The translations under genes were made by a program, and so were the position numbers. Positions 8,379 to 17,365 of a stretch of DNA of 64,000 nt are shown in pieces. Within the stretch, counting starts at the first letter, position 1, and every line of letters begins with the position of its first letter. The DNA comes from Lentilactobacillus raoultii (GTDB lineage: Bacteria; Bacillota; Bacilli; Lactobacillales; Lactobacillaceae), in NCBI RefSeq assembly GCF_900411375.1, contig NZ_LS422984.1, forward strand, positions 715,350 through 779,349. The letters run 5' to 3'. The notes below the pieces were generated by a model. That model searched no databases, had not been told where the DNA came from, and saw nothing but the letters and a program-made list of their open reading frames with translations.

Positions 8379-9329
8379 TTGCTAATATTCATGACCATCT
8401 CCTTGGTCGCAGGGTTTCTCTTATCAAATCAAAGCCCAGTCAACGCCGATTTGAGCCACATTGTCAAATCGCCGTTCATTGCTGGCACAATTTCTTTCAT
8501 TGTGGGAACGTTGTTTCTGGCGATTTTATCATTGGCAATGAGTGGACGACTTTTTCCTAGTACCACTTTCATCGCTTCTCAGCCAATGTGGATCTGGCTG
8601 GGCGGCCTTCTAGGTGCAATTTATCTGACTTCAAATATTCTGTTATTTCAGAAAATTGGTGCAATTCAGACGACAATTTTACCAATTCTGGGACAAATCA
8701 CGATGGGTTCAGTGATTGATCAATTTGGATGGCTTGGCGCTGAAACGATTGCGATGACCCCGTGGCGATTCACTGGGATTATCGTTTTGGTTATCGGTGT
8801 GATGATTGCGATCGCGTTACCCAGTCTGACTAATCGAGATATTCGGCAATTTGATATAGCGAAGACGCATCGTAAGCGGAAATCGCTGGTCATTGGCTGG
8901 CAGATTTGGGGTGTTGTCGTCGGCGTATTGGCAGCTATGCAGCAGGCGATTAATGGTCATTTGGGGACGCTGCTTCACTCAACCGGACAGGCATCGTTTA
9001 TCTCTTTTTTTATTGGTACCATTTTAATTGCCATTGTAACGTTGCTGATTAATAAACGTCTGCCAACGATCGTCCAGCTCAAAGCCACTCGACCATGGAA
9101 TTGGTTTGGTGGCTTTCTTGGCGGCACATTTCTATTTGTGACAGTCATCGCAGTTCCTCAAATTGGCGCGGGCTTAACCATTATGATGGGCTTAATCGGC
9201 CAGGTAATTGGGTCGATTCTGGTTCAGCAATTTGGCTGGTGGCACTCGATTAAACAACGAATGGTTCCAGCTCAAGCACTGGGGATTGGTTTAATGTTGG
9301 TCGGCGTCGGGTTGATTAAGATGCTGTAA
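8379..9329 (+). CDS. DMT-family transporter with two DUF606 (YdcZ) halves
   Basis: 316 aa with about ten transmembrane segments. Two homologous halves are visible, each with a LAGFLL or GVLAAMQ-type first helix, a PWxWxGGxLG motif (WIWLGGLLGA, WNWFGGFLGG) and a closing IGQxxGSxxxxQFGW motif (QITMGSVIDQFGW, QVIGSILVQQFGW). This is the duplicated form of the DUF606 small-metabolite transporter family; the substrate is unknown. TTG at 8379 is chosen because AGAAGGTGA ends 5 nt before it; the GTG at 8370 is inside that ribosome site. Confidence 0.85.
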   Translation: MLIFMTISLVAGFLLSNQSPVNADLSHIVKSPFIAGTISFIVGTLFLAILSLAMSGRLFPSTTFIASQPMWIWLGGLLGAIYLTSNILLFQKIGAIQTTILPILGQITMGSVIDQFGWLGAETIAMTPWRFTGIIVLVIGVMIAIALPSLTNRDIRQFDIAKTHRKRKSLVIGWQIWGVVVGVLAAMQQAINGHLGTLLHSTGQASFISFFIGTILIAIVTLLINKRLPTIVQLKATRPWNWFGGFLGGTFLFVTVIAVPQIGAGLTIMMGLIGQVIGSILVQQFGWWHSIKQRMVPAQALGIGLMLVGVGLIKML

Positions 9330-9337
9330 TGACGTCA

Positions 9338-9487
9338 TTTTTTGCAACAAATCGGTAAAAACTTGCAAAATTGGTCTCTCAAAAAAGACAAATTTCATAG
9401 TGGTACGGTTGAAACTATCTGAGGTGTCCTTTCTGCAATAAACTAAAATCTTTTTGCAAAGAAACCGTAGAAGAGATTGCTTACAAT
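9338..9487 (+). promoter_or_regulatory. AraC-type four-half-site promoter, copy A
   Basis: TTGCAA half-sites lie at 9342 and 9363 (21 bp apart). A second pair, CTGCAA at 9433 and TTGCAA at 9454, is also 21 bp apart. TACAAT (9482-9487) follows, 22 bp after the last half-site, and there is no normal -35. The same layout occurs before 12423 and 14959. It is predicted to serve the SASA esterase gene at 9618 and to be bound by the AraC protein encoded at 11194-12051. Confidence 0.6.
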
Positions 9488-9617
9488 AGCTAATGGATCA
9501 CATACTTATATTGGTCAGTCAACCTGATCAGCTGGCTAAGTCAAGGATCAGCCTGCAAAAAGTCAATAACCTATCATATTACAGACCATATCGAATTCTT
9601 AAAAAGGAGCAACAACA

Positions 9618-10427
9618 TTGGCAACGAATGCAAAAAAGTTAACAATTATTTCGGCAGGCCAATCCAACATTGACGGTCGAGTACCGAGTTCAAAATTACC
9701 AGCCTACTTGTCATTGCCATTAGCGGGCTGCCACTATTGCAGTGACAAGACGCCGCAGCACGAACAAGGGATCTTTCAAGATGAATTAAAAGAAAGTGAT
9801 CTCTCAGATCATCGATGGGGCTTTGATTTAATCACTTACTATTACTTGCTTCATCAAAGTGATTGCCAAGACCTACACGTCATTAAATGGACGGAGGGTG
9901 GTACCTCAATTGATCCGACCGGTGATGGCGATAACCACTGGACAACTCATTTTGATGAATTAGCTGATCGAAGCCACTCGTTGTTACTAGGATTCACCAA
10001 TTTAATCAAAACCTGCCAACAAACCCAGCATAATCATTTGGATATTAAGGCAATGTTGTGGCATCAGGGTGAAGCAGACCGGGCTTCCTACTCGAAAGTA
10101 GCGGCTGAAAACTATTATCAAAATCTAAAGGACGTTTTTGCATACTGCCGCCAAGTGGTTGGGAATCCTGAACTGCCAATCATTTGTGGCACGGTGAGTC
10201 ATAATTCCAAACAATATGATGCCCAGGTTGAAAAAGCGACGATCCAGGTGGCCTCTGAAGATCCGAATATTCACTTAATTGATATGCAAAATGGGCAGTT
10301 GCTTGATGATTTTCACTTTAACGCAGCCAGCAGTGAACTGTTTGGTAAACGGGTGTACAATACGCTGATTGATGAACAAATTGTGACTGGCAAGCGGTTG
10401 GCTGACATAACCGCCCATGTTTATTAA
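9618..10427 (+). CDS. SASA/CE6-type carbohydrate acetylesterase
   Basis: 269 aa, cytoplasmic (no signal peptide). The sialate O-acetylesterase/CE6 signature is complete: the nucleophile block SAGQSNIDG near residue 15, the oxyanion block WHQGEADR near 150 and an acid-base block DDFHFN near 235. CE6 members remove acetyl groups from xylan or sialic acids. Placement beside GH115 and GPH symporters favours deacetylation of imported plant oligosaccharides. The TTG start has AAGGAG 8 nt upstream. It is transcribed alone from the AraC-type promoter and ends at a strong terminator. Confidence 0.85.
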   Translation: MATNAKKLTIISAGQSNIDGRVPSSKLPAYLSLPLAGCHYCSDKTPQHEQGIFQDELKESDLSDHRWGFDLITYYYLLHQSDCQDLHVIKWTEGGTSIDPTGDGDNHWTTHFDELADRSHSLLLGFTNLIKTCQQTQHNHLDIKAMLWHQGEADRASYSKVAAENYYQNLKDVFAYCRQVVGNPELPIICGTVSHNSKQYDAQVEKATIQVASEDPNIHLIDMQNGQLLDDFHFNAASSELFGKRVYNTLIDEQIVTGKRLADITAHVY

Positions 10428-10467
10428 AAAAGATCCCGCAGGTGTCAAAGCCCACGGGATTTTTTTA
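10425..10467. terminator. Bidirectional terminator
   Basis: ATCCCG and CGGGAT arms flanked by A and T tracts (10425-10467) sit between the convergent esterase gene and the 10465 membrane protein gene. Confidence 0.8.
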
Positions 10468-11091
10468 TTTAACGAAATTAGTGATTACTTGACCATCTCT
10501 AATCCGTAAAAGTGTTTCGGTTTTCGGAATTGCCGCTTGAATTTGAAGCGTATACCCCTTGCCAAGACTCTTCTTAATAGATTGGCTGGTCACTTTAAAA
10601 TTATTAACGGTTCGCGGCCACTTCAGCTGATTAGCTTGGGATGGGGACTGCTTTAAATACGTCATCGCTTTAATGAAGTTTCGGTCGGTAATTGTCAGCG
10701 AGTACGTTTTGGTTCGGCGATTAAACGTTAAGTTTCCCGTCTGACGATACTCACTTTTTAACTGTTTTTCGACATTTCGTTCATGCAATTTTTGAGCAGC
10801 AGCCTGTTTTTTAGCTGTGCCATCATCAAAAACGGTATTTTGTGCATGGCTGGACAAATGAGCGGCTTTCTCAGATTCTTTTTGGGAAAGCTTCTTTTTT
10901 GTCTCAGTTTGGATCCGGGCATATTTGGGCGTGGTCACACTCCCGTAAACGAAAAAGGCCACGCCAATTAATCCCAGAACGACGAATAACACACGACTCT
11001 CGTTTTTATAGGTGGCGGTTCGAAACGAAAAAATACTTAGAAAAATCATGATAATACCAGCAATAATTAGAAAGACAGATATCTGAAGAAT
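10465..11091 (-). CDS. Membrane-anchored protein of unknown function
   Basis: About 208 aa. Two N-terminal transmembrane segments precede a Lys/Gln/Glu-rich stretch likely to be coiled coil (about residues 60-110) and a C-terminal folded region with no motif I recognise. The first ATG (11049) has no ribosome site and cuts into the first helix. The frame stays open upstream to a stop at 11094. An ATT at 11091 has AAAGGGG 9 nt before it and gives a complete helix, so a non-standard start is proposed. No neighbour suggests a role. Confidence 0.6.
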   Translation of the reverse strand: MLQISVFLIIAGIIMIFLSIFSFRTATYKNESRVLFVVLGLIGVAFFVYGSVTTPKYARIQTETKKKLSQKESEKAAHLSSHAQNTVFDDGTAKKQAAAQKLHERNVEKQLKSEYRQTGNLTFNRRTKTYSLTITDRNFIKAMTYLKQSPSQANQLKWPRTVNNFKVTSQSIKKSLGKGYTLQIQAAIPKTETLLRIRDGQVITNFVK

Positions 11092-11193
11092 CTAACTCAA
11101 CCCCTTTAACACGCTTGTTTACTTATTTAAATATAAAGTGTCAGAGTTGAATTGTAAACTTTTAACACTGCCATAGGATGTCAATGGCCGGTA

Positions 11194-12051
11194 TCAATGC
11201 TTGGCAAGACTGCTTTTCTTATATTTTCCGGGTGAAATACCGGTATACTTCGTAAATGCTCGGATGAAATTGCTGTAGTTACCGAATCCGGCCTGGTTGC
11301 AGGCATCGGTTACTGAGTTGCCGGCTTTCAACAAGATTTTGGCTTCGTCAAGGCGTCTTTCGGTGATGTATTTATGAATCGATAGCCCCATGTATCGTTT
11401 GAAATAACGATTCAGATAGCTTTGATTCAAATAAAAATGTTGGCTGATCGTTGAGAGACTGAGGTCACCGGTGAGATGGTCATCCACAAATTGAATCATT
11501 TTTTGTAATAGTGGTGGGATAATATTCTGCAGCTGATTTTTGACATGAGCCACCTGATTGATTAATAACAGAATTTCAGATAAAAGGACCTCTTCGCGAA
11601 TATCGTTGCCAAAAGTATCATCTTGATGATTTAAAACGTCGGCTAATTTATCTGAAAGTGAGACAAAGTAGGACAGTTGATCTTCATTTAGCTTTAGAAG
11701 ATTGACTTCCGATGAAGCATCTGGCTGAAAACACTTTGAGAGATCAGTCTTAAAGGTCGAGAGTTGTTTAACAAGATCCACACGAATATTAATGAAAATT
11801 CGTTCATATAGACTATCATCGTTAGTGACGGCCCGGTGCCAGTGGCCATTGGGAATTGCGACTAGATAGCCCCGCACCATCGGATAAGCTGACGAACGCG
11901 TCCAAAAAGTCACGTTGCCGGCCAGAAAAGCATAGAGTTCATAGTGATTACTGTGTTGATGAAACGGTGAGTCGTGAAATCGATTGCTATTATGGGAACA
12001 AACAACATCCTCAATAATGGTTCCGTCCGCCGGCATATCAACAATGTTCAT
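11194..12051 (-). CDS. AraC-family transcriptional regulator
   Basis: 285 aa. The N-terminal half is a cupin sensor domain (FHQHSNHYELYAFLAGNV), and the C-terminal about 100 residues form two helix-turn-helix motifs: LSTISQHFYLNQSYLNRYFK and ACNQAGFGNYSNFIRAFTK, followed by GISPGKYK. This family usually activates sugar-use genes on binding a ligand. ATG at 12051 has AAAGGAGG 9 nt upstream; an earlier TTG is not supported. One putative operator half-site overlaps its own ribosome site at 12070, so autoregulation is likely. Shared operators before 9618, 12423 and 14959 make it the probable local activator. Confidence 0.92.
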   Translation of the reverse strand: MNIVDMPADGTIIEDVVCSHNSNRFHDSPFHQHSNHYELYAFLAGNVTFWTRSSAYPMVRGYLVAIPNGHWHRAVTNDDSLYERIFINIRVDLVKQLSTFKTDLSKCFQPDASSEVNLLKLNEDQLSYFVSLSDKLADVLNHQDDTFGNDIREEVLLSEILLLINQVAHVKNQLQNIIPPLLQKMIQFVDDHLTGDLSLSTISQHFYLNQSYLNRYFKRYMGLSIHKYITERRLDEAKILLKAGNSVTDACNQAGFGNYSNFIRAFTKYTGISPGKYKKSSLAKH

Positions 12052-12069
12052 TGTAAGAAACCTCCTTTT

Positions 12070-12210
12070 TTGCAAATAATTTGGCTTAAACTTGCAAAAT
12101 TGACACGAAATTTAACGATTTTCCGACTTACTAAATTTTTGAAAGCGGTTAGAAGTCACTTTTTACGATAAATCAAGGTAATTTTGCAAAGAACATGCTA
12201 AATAAATCGC
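12070..12210 (+). promoter_or_regulatory. AraC-type four-half-site promoter, copy B
   Basis: Half-sites TTGCAA lie at 12070 and 12092 (22 bp apart), and TTACGA at 12163 and TTGCAA at 12184 (21 bp apart). The element TTACAAT follows 21 bp after the last half-site, giving a -10 of TACAAT near 12212. The distal pair overlaps the ribosome site of the divergent araC gene, so one control region could govern both directions. Confidence 0.6.
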
Positions 12211-12380
12211 TTACAATTATCAGTGTACAAGAGATTAACCGTTAAGTAAACAAGTTCTCCTATTATGCCATTATTATTTTACACGTTAAGCGTCATTAGA
12301 AATTGCTTGTTTATTGATTCTTATAGCGGTTGGAAAGGATGGGTCAAGTTGGTTAGGTAGCCCAAATTTTCTGAATAAAA

Positions 12381-12395
12381 ATGTAAGCGGATTCT
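12381..12395 (+). promoter_or_regulatory. CcpA cre site upstream of GPH symporter 1
   Basis: ATGTAAGCGGATTCT matches the cre consensus WTGNAANCGNWNNCW at every position. It lies in the leader, downstream of the AraC promoter, where CcpA would act as a roadblock. The identical 15-mer occurs at 14920. Confidence 0.65.
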
Positions 12396-12422
12396 TATTA
12401 GCCATAGAAGGAGTTTTAAACA

Positions 12423-14019
12423 ATGGATGTCAATCATAAGCAACCAGTCGTTCACGACGGTTGGAATGAATACGCCCATAAGCGAGTCTACCAAAGTCGT
12501 GGCAAAGTCGGCATTTGGCGATCGCTCGGGTTTGGGGTTTTCTCATTCTTCAGTATTTCGATGCAGGGGTTAGTTGGTGCCTGGTTAATGTTTTTCTACA
12601 CCACCTTTGCCGGGTTGTCAGCTGGACAAGGCGCCACCATTTCCCTGATTGGCCGGGTAGCCGATGCAATTGTGTCACTGATCATGGGGAACATTTCCGA
12701 TAATGTTTATAAGTATAAAATTGGGCGTAAGTATGGGCGTCGGCACCTCTTCATTTTAGTTGCGGCGCTATCAGTGTTAGTGGCGATTACGATGTGGGTG
12801 GCCGGCATGAATTTCTGGTACTACCTGATTACGTATCTGATTGTGACTATTCTAATGTCAACCTTGCAGATTCCTTGGGAAACCTTACCTATATGAAATG
12901 ACCAAGGATTTCAATGCCCGAACCAAGATGTCGACAACTCGAATGGTCTTGGCTGGTTTAGGTGGGATGTTGACCCAATTTGTGCCGGCCCAACTATTCA
13001 AGTATTTCCCGAAGTCCTCTCCAGAACCATACATTTTAATGCAGGTCATTTTCTCAGTGGCCACGTTCTTCTTGATTTTAATCACGTACCACACCACTTG
13101 GGAACACTTTGTCACTAAGGATGAAGCTAAAAAACTTGAAGCTGAAGCCCTCGCTGAAAACAATGGTCAGAAACCGAATTTGAAATCTGAGTTAAAGAAC
13201 TATTTTTCAACCTTCAAAATTAAAACGTTCCGGCTTCACATGGAGATTTATTTAAGTTCTTATTTTGCGACCATCCTATTTTCAACAGTGTTTGTCTACT
13301 ACATCGTTTATGTACTGAAGATGTCAACCAGTGTTTCCGGATTCTTACAATCGTTAAGTATTGTTTCAATTCCGGTCACCATCTTAGCGGGCTTTGCGGT
13401 AACTAAATTCACTTACCGATCGCTTTACATTTTCGGTTACTCATTGATTTTAATCCGTGCGGTTAACTGGGCCTTCGTTGCCTTCACACGTCCGGCCCAC
13501 ATGATGATTTGGTTGATTGTTGGTATGTCGTTTTATGAAGTTGGCTTATACATTCTTTACTTTGCACCATGGAACGTCTTTCCATTTATTCCTGATTTGG
13601 ATACGTTGGTGACTGGTAAAAATCGAGCTGGTTTGTTTGCTTCGGTGATGACCTTTATCAACCAGATCAGTCAGGGATTGGCTTCAGTGGTTGCTGGTTA
13701 TTTACTGGACTTTGCCCACTTCCGTCAGTCTGCCGGGGCGGTTTCTCAACCTCAAAGCGCAACCGATATGATTATCTTTATCGTTTCTGGCGGGGTTGGG
13801 TTTATGATTCTGTTAGCCATGTTCTTCGCAGCCCGTTTCCACTTAAGCAAGAAAACCTTTAAGATTCTGGCTCAGGAACTGGGGCGTCTACAAAAGGGTG
13901 GCAGTATGAAGGACGTTGATCCGCACACTAAAGCCGTTTGTGAAGATTTAACCGGTGTGAAGTATGACACCATTGATTTCTGGAAAAAGAATGATCAGCA
14001 AACGTCTCAAAATAAGTAA
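12423..14019 (+). pseudogene. GPH-family sugar:cation symporter, split by a frameshift
   Basis: Two reading frames, 12423-12896 (157 aa) and 12898-14019 (373 aa), together match the intact 533-aa symporter at 14959 almost end to end. The break is at 12889-12896: CCTATATGAAATG here against CCAAACGAAATG in the intact copy, a one-base insertion that creates a TGA. The second half reopens at an ATG 1 nt after that stop, so re-initiation is conceivable. Each half has 5-7 transmembrane segments. Sequencing error is the simplest alternative. The gene has its own AraC-type promoter and cre site. Confidence 0.85.
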
Positions 14020-14049
14020 GGAATTGAAATTAGAAAGGATGATTGAGTT

Positions 14050-14418
14050 ATGGCAAAAGATCAAGCAGGTTGGAAAGCAGCACTTAAGTCACCAGAGGCA
14101 TTTAAAGCTTTTATTACCGATTATTTTAAAGATCATGAAGAACTGAGCGGTTCTTACGACATTCCATCGTATTATGAGCACTACACCGTTCGCCTGGACA
14201 GTCATGACGGGTTAGTAATCACATTAATTACCGGTGTTAACCAAACCGGCGAAAACGCGGCAACGGCTTTACCATTTAAGCAAACCGAAACGATGTCGAT
14301 TGAGGATTTTCGCAAGTTGATCCTGCATAAAAAGTTTGCGGATCAAAATATGTCACTGGCCGATGTGTTTCAAGTAGTGGCTGGTGTTCCGGATGATGAC
14401 GATCAAAAAGATGAGTGA
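14050..14418 (+). CDS. Small cytoplasmic protein of unknown function
   Basis: 122 aa, acidic, with no signal peptide or membrane segment; it ends in an Asp-rich tail. I recognise no family. It lies 30 nt after the split symporter gene and before a terminator, so it is probably co-transcribed with it under AraC and CcpA control. A GAAAGGA lies about 10 nt before the ATG. It may be an enzyme accessory or a sugar-binding protein, but nothing in the sequence tells. Confidence 0.7.
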   Translation: MAKDQAGWKAALKSPEAFKAFITDYFKDHEELSGSYDIPSYYEHYTVRLDSHDGLVITLITGVNQTGENAATALPFKQTETMSIEDFRKLILHKKFADQNMSLADVFQVVAGVPDDDDQKDE

Positions 14419-14471
14419 CTACACCATAAATAAACAATTCGTGGAAGTCTCTCGATAGAAAATAGGTATTT

Positions 14472-14525
14472 AAAAGGGATATTGGATGGTTGCTACGCGT
14501 CAACAACCATCTGGTATCCTTTTTA
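14472..14525 (+). terminator. Rho-independent terminator
   Basis: A long hairpin pairs GATGGTTG with CAACCATC, extended by AAAAGG/CCTTTT arms and ending in a T tract. It closes the first symporter transcript. Confidence 0.7.
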
Positions 14526-14610
14526 GTATGGGTTATCAAAAGACTGGCTAAAGATAATTTTTAAGCAATCCGGTGATGCCAAGTCATCAGCGCATTAAAT
14601 AGGTCGCTTT

Positions 14611-14755
14611 TTACAACTTATGTTGGCAAAAATTGCAAATTCAACACTTTTTGCCATCATTTTTTGATTTAAGTAAGAAATGAAACCGATTAAATGTCAA
14701 TTTTTACAATAAAACAAGCAAATTTTGCAAAGAAAATATGAAATAAATCGCTTAC
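14611..14755 (+). promoter_or_regulatory. AraC-type four-half-site promoter, copy C
   Basis: TTACAA at 14611 and TTGCAA at 14633 (22 bp), then TTACAA at 14704 and TTGCAA at 14725 (21 bp), with a TTACAAT element 21 bp after the last. The second half-site of the distal pair lies 71 bp before the proximal pair, as in copy B (71) and copy A (70). It should drive the 14959-22146 operon. Confidence 0.6.
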
Positions 14756-14919
14756 AATAATGATTGCATTAAAGATCGACGCACTCGTCTGATAGGGGTA
14801 TTTGAATGATACTATTATTTATCAAAATTCATTCCGTTAACAGAAACGGTTGTCCTTAGACTGGTGTGATCGGTTACCGGCTATTAATCACTTAATCTGT
14901 GAGTGATGAATAGCGATAA

Positions 14920-14934
14920 ATGTAAGCGGATTCT
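14920..14934 (+). promoter_or_regulatory. CcpA cre site upstream of GPH symporter 2
   Basis: ATGTAAGCGGATTCT, a full match to the cre consensus and identical to the site at 12381. It lies 25 bp before the symporter start codon. Confidence 0.65.
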
Positions 14935-14958
14935 AATACTTTAGGAGGGTTTAGGAAA

Positions 14959-16560
14959 ATGGAAACAGACAGTAAAAATCAACAGCCAGTTGTCCACGAT
15001 GGCTGGAATGAATACGCGCATAAGCGGATTTATCAAAGTCGTGGCAAGATCGGCATTGGTCGTTCAGTTGGATTTGGGGTCTTCTCGTTTTTTAGTATCT
15101 CAATGCAAGGGCTGGTCGGTGCCTGGTTAATGTATTTCTACACGACATTTTGCGGATTAACCGCTGGCCAGGGTGCGACGATCTTCCTGATTGGTCGGGT
15201 GGCCGATGCCATTGTGTCACTGGTTATGGGAAATGTTTCGGATAACGTTTATAAGTATAAATTGGGCCGAATGTTTGGCCGACGACATTTGTTTATTTTA
15301 ATTGCCGCTCCATCGGTTTTAATTGCCATTACGATGTGGGTTGCCGGCATGAATTTTTGGTATTACCTGATTACTTATCTGATTGTCACAATTCTAATGT
15401 CGACCTTGCAGATTCCTTGGGAAACGTTGCCAAACGAAATGACCAAGAACTTCAATGAGCGAACAAAGATGTCAACCAGTCGAATGGTAATCGCTGGTTT
15501 GGGGAACATGTTAACTCAGTTCGTGCCGGCCCAACTTTTCAAGTACTTCCCGAAAACATCACCGACACCTTACATTTTAATGCAGGTCATCTTTTCCGTC
15601 TTAACGTTCTTCTTGATCATTATTACCTATCGAACAACTTGGGAACACTTTGTTACCAAAGATGGAGCCAAACGTCTTGACGCTGAAGCTCTAAAAGAAA
15701 ACAATGGCCAAAAGGCTAATCTTAAGTCGGAACTTAAAAATTACTTCTCGACCTTTAAAATTAAAACATTCCGCCTTCACATGGGAATTTACCTCAGTTC
15801 TTATTTTGCAACGATCCTATTCTCGACAGTCTTTGTTTACTACGTGGTTTATGTTTTAGGTAAATCTACCAGTACCTCAGGCTTCTTGCAGTCGTTGAGT
15901 ATTGTTTCTATTCCAGTTACCATCTTAGCTGGTTTTGCGATTACTAAATTTACCTATCGGGCACTTTACCTATTTGGCTACTCACTAATTCTAATTAGTG
16001 CTGCTGACTGGGCTTATGTGGCAATGGCTAAACCGGCTGGCATGATGATTTGGTTGATTGTCGGGATGACGTTCTACGAAATTGGATTGTACATTCTCTA
16101 CTTTGCCCCATGGAACGCCTTTCCGTTTATCCCGGATTTGGATACCTTGGTAACTGGGAAGAACCGTTCCGGGTTGTTTGCTTCCGTGATGACCTTTGTT
16201 AACCAAATCAGTGTCGGACTTGCCGGGGTGGTTGCCGGTTATCTATTGGATTTTGCTCACTTCCGTCAATCAGCCAGTGGCGCAGTTACACAACCTCAAA
16301 GTGCCATTAACATGATTACTTTTATCGTCTCCGGTGGTGTCGGCATTATGATTTTGTTGGCCATGTTCTTTGCCAGTCGTTTCCACTTGAGCAAGAAGAC
16401 ATTTAAAGTCTTGGCAACTGAACTGGTTCGCCTGCAAAAGGGTGGCAGTATGAAGGACGTTGATCCACACACTAAAGCCGTTTGCGAAGATTTAACCGGT
16501 GTGAAGTACGATTCAATTGACTTTTGGAAGAAGAACGACCAACCAACGAATCAAAAATAA
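14959..16560 (+). CDS. GPH-family sugar:cation symporter (intact copy)
   Basis: 533 aa with about 12 transmembrane segments. The GPH-family N-terminus is clear (IGRVADAIVSLVMGNVSDNV, then KLGRMFGRRH). GPH carriers import glycosides, pentosides and hexuronides with H+ or Na+. Nearby GH115 and acetylesterases suggest glucuronylated xylo-oligosaccharides as substrate, but this is inference. A strong GGAGGG precedes the ATG. It is the first gene of an operon running to 22146. A frameshifted close paralogue lies at 12423, so this copy may carry the function alone. Confidence 0.92.
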   Translation: METDSKNQQPVVHDGWNEYAHKRIYQSRGKIGIGRSVGFGVFSFFSISMQGLVGAWLMYFYTTFCGLTAGQGATIFLIGRVADAIVSLVMGNVSDNVYKYKLGRMFGRRHLFILIAAPSVLIAITMWVAGMNFWYYLITYLIVTILMSTLQIPWETLPNEMTKNFNERTKMSTSRMVIAGLGNMLTQFVPAQLFKYFPKTSPTPYILMQVIFSVLTFFLIIITYRTTWEHFVTKDGAKRLDAEALKENNGQKANLKSELKNYFSTFKIKTFRLHMGIYLSSYFATILFSTVFVYYVVYVLGKSTSTSGFLQSLSIVSIPVTILAGFAITKFTYRALYLFGYSLILISAADWAYVAMAKPAGMMIWLIVGMTFYEIGLYILYFAPWNAFPFIPDLDTLVTGKNRSGLFASVMTFVNQISVGLAGVVAGYLLDFAHFRQSASGAVTQPQSAINMITFIVSGGVGIMILLAMFFASRFHLSKKTFKVLATELVRLQKGGSMKDVDPHTKAVCEDLTGVKYDSIDFWKKNDQPTNQK

Positions 16561-16604
16561 ATTGTTAGTAACGAATTGTTAACGAGAAAAGGAGTGCTAA
16601 AAAA

Positions 16605-17294
16605 TTGGGTGAAGCAAATCCAAAGTTAAAGGGTAAATTATTATACGCATTTGGGACGAGTATTGTTAATGGTCACTTAGCCAATACGAGCTTTGTTGAC
16701 GACATTTGTCAGGAAAATCAGATGACTTATAAGAAATTTTGCATCAACGGCGCAGCTTCGAGAAGCACTGATCCGAATAATATCATTGATCAAATTAAGA
16801 ACGCGCCCAGTGAAGTACCGGACCTGATTGTGTTTGATTCGATTGCCAACGATGCTTATGCAACGGTGACGGATGATCCGGATACCATGGGGAAGATCAC
16901 GTACGGATTTAACAATCAACTCGATCCGAAAACCTATTGCGGGGCCTTGGAAACCATTTGTAAATTGCTGGAGACCAAGTACCAGGGCGCCAAGATTTTG
17001 TATGTGGCAACCCACAAGACGCCGGCACGGGATTTGCGGGTTCAAACGATCATGCACGATGTGTCAGTCAAAATTGTTCATAAGTGGTCGATCAAAGTCG
17101 CTGACTTGTACACGGATGGTAATTTTAACGGCTTTTTGGAAAGCTATCAGCACGATTACTCTTATGATAAGGTTGACGCTAATGGCAGCAATCATTCAGT
17201 TGGTGGCACTGGGACGCATCCCAATGCGGACGGCTATCGTTTGTTCTATGATCCGATCATTACACAGAGTTTGGTGTCACTGACTTCAAACTAG
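16605..17294 (+). CDS. SGNH/GDSL-type esterase
   Basis: 229 aa, cytoplasmic. The hydrolase blocks can be placed: a nucleophile near residue 18 (FGTSIVNG), a Gly/Ala block (NGAASRS), an Asn block (DSIANDA) and the Asp/His block near the C-terminus (GTGTHPNADGY). This fold covers carbohydrate esterases that remove acetyl or other acyl groups. Its place 44 nt after the symporter gene and before GH115 supports action on imported decorated oligosaccharides. The TTG start lies about 10 nt after AAGGAG. Confidence 0.8.
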   Translation: MGEANPKLKGKLLYAFGTSIVNGHLANTSFVDDICQENQMTYKKFCINGAASRSTDPNNIIDQIKNAPSEVPDLIVFDSIANDAYATVTDDPDTMGKITYGFNNQLDPKTYCGALETICKLLETKYQGAKILYVATHKTPARDLRVQTIMHDVSVKIVHKWSIKVADLYTDGNFNGFLESYQHDYSYDKVDANGSNHSVGGTGTHPNADGYRLFYDPIITQSLVSLTSN

Positions 17295-17365
17295 TAATTC
17301 AAACATCATTTCAAACCGAAATTTAAGCGAGTCACCTTAAGAACTAACGCAAATTGGAGGGCGAC

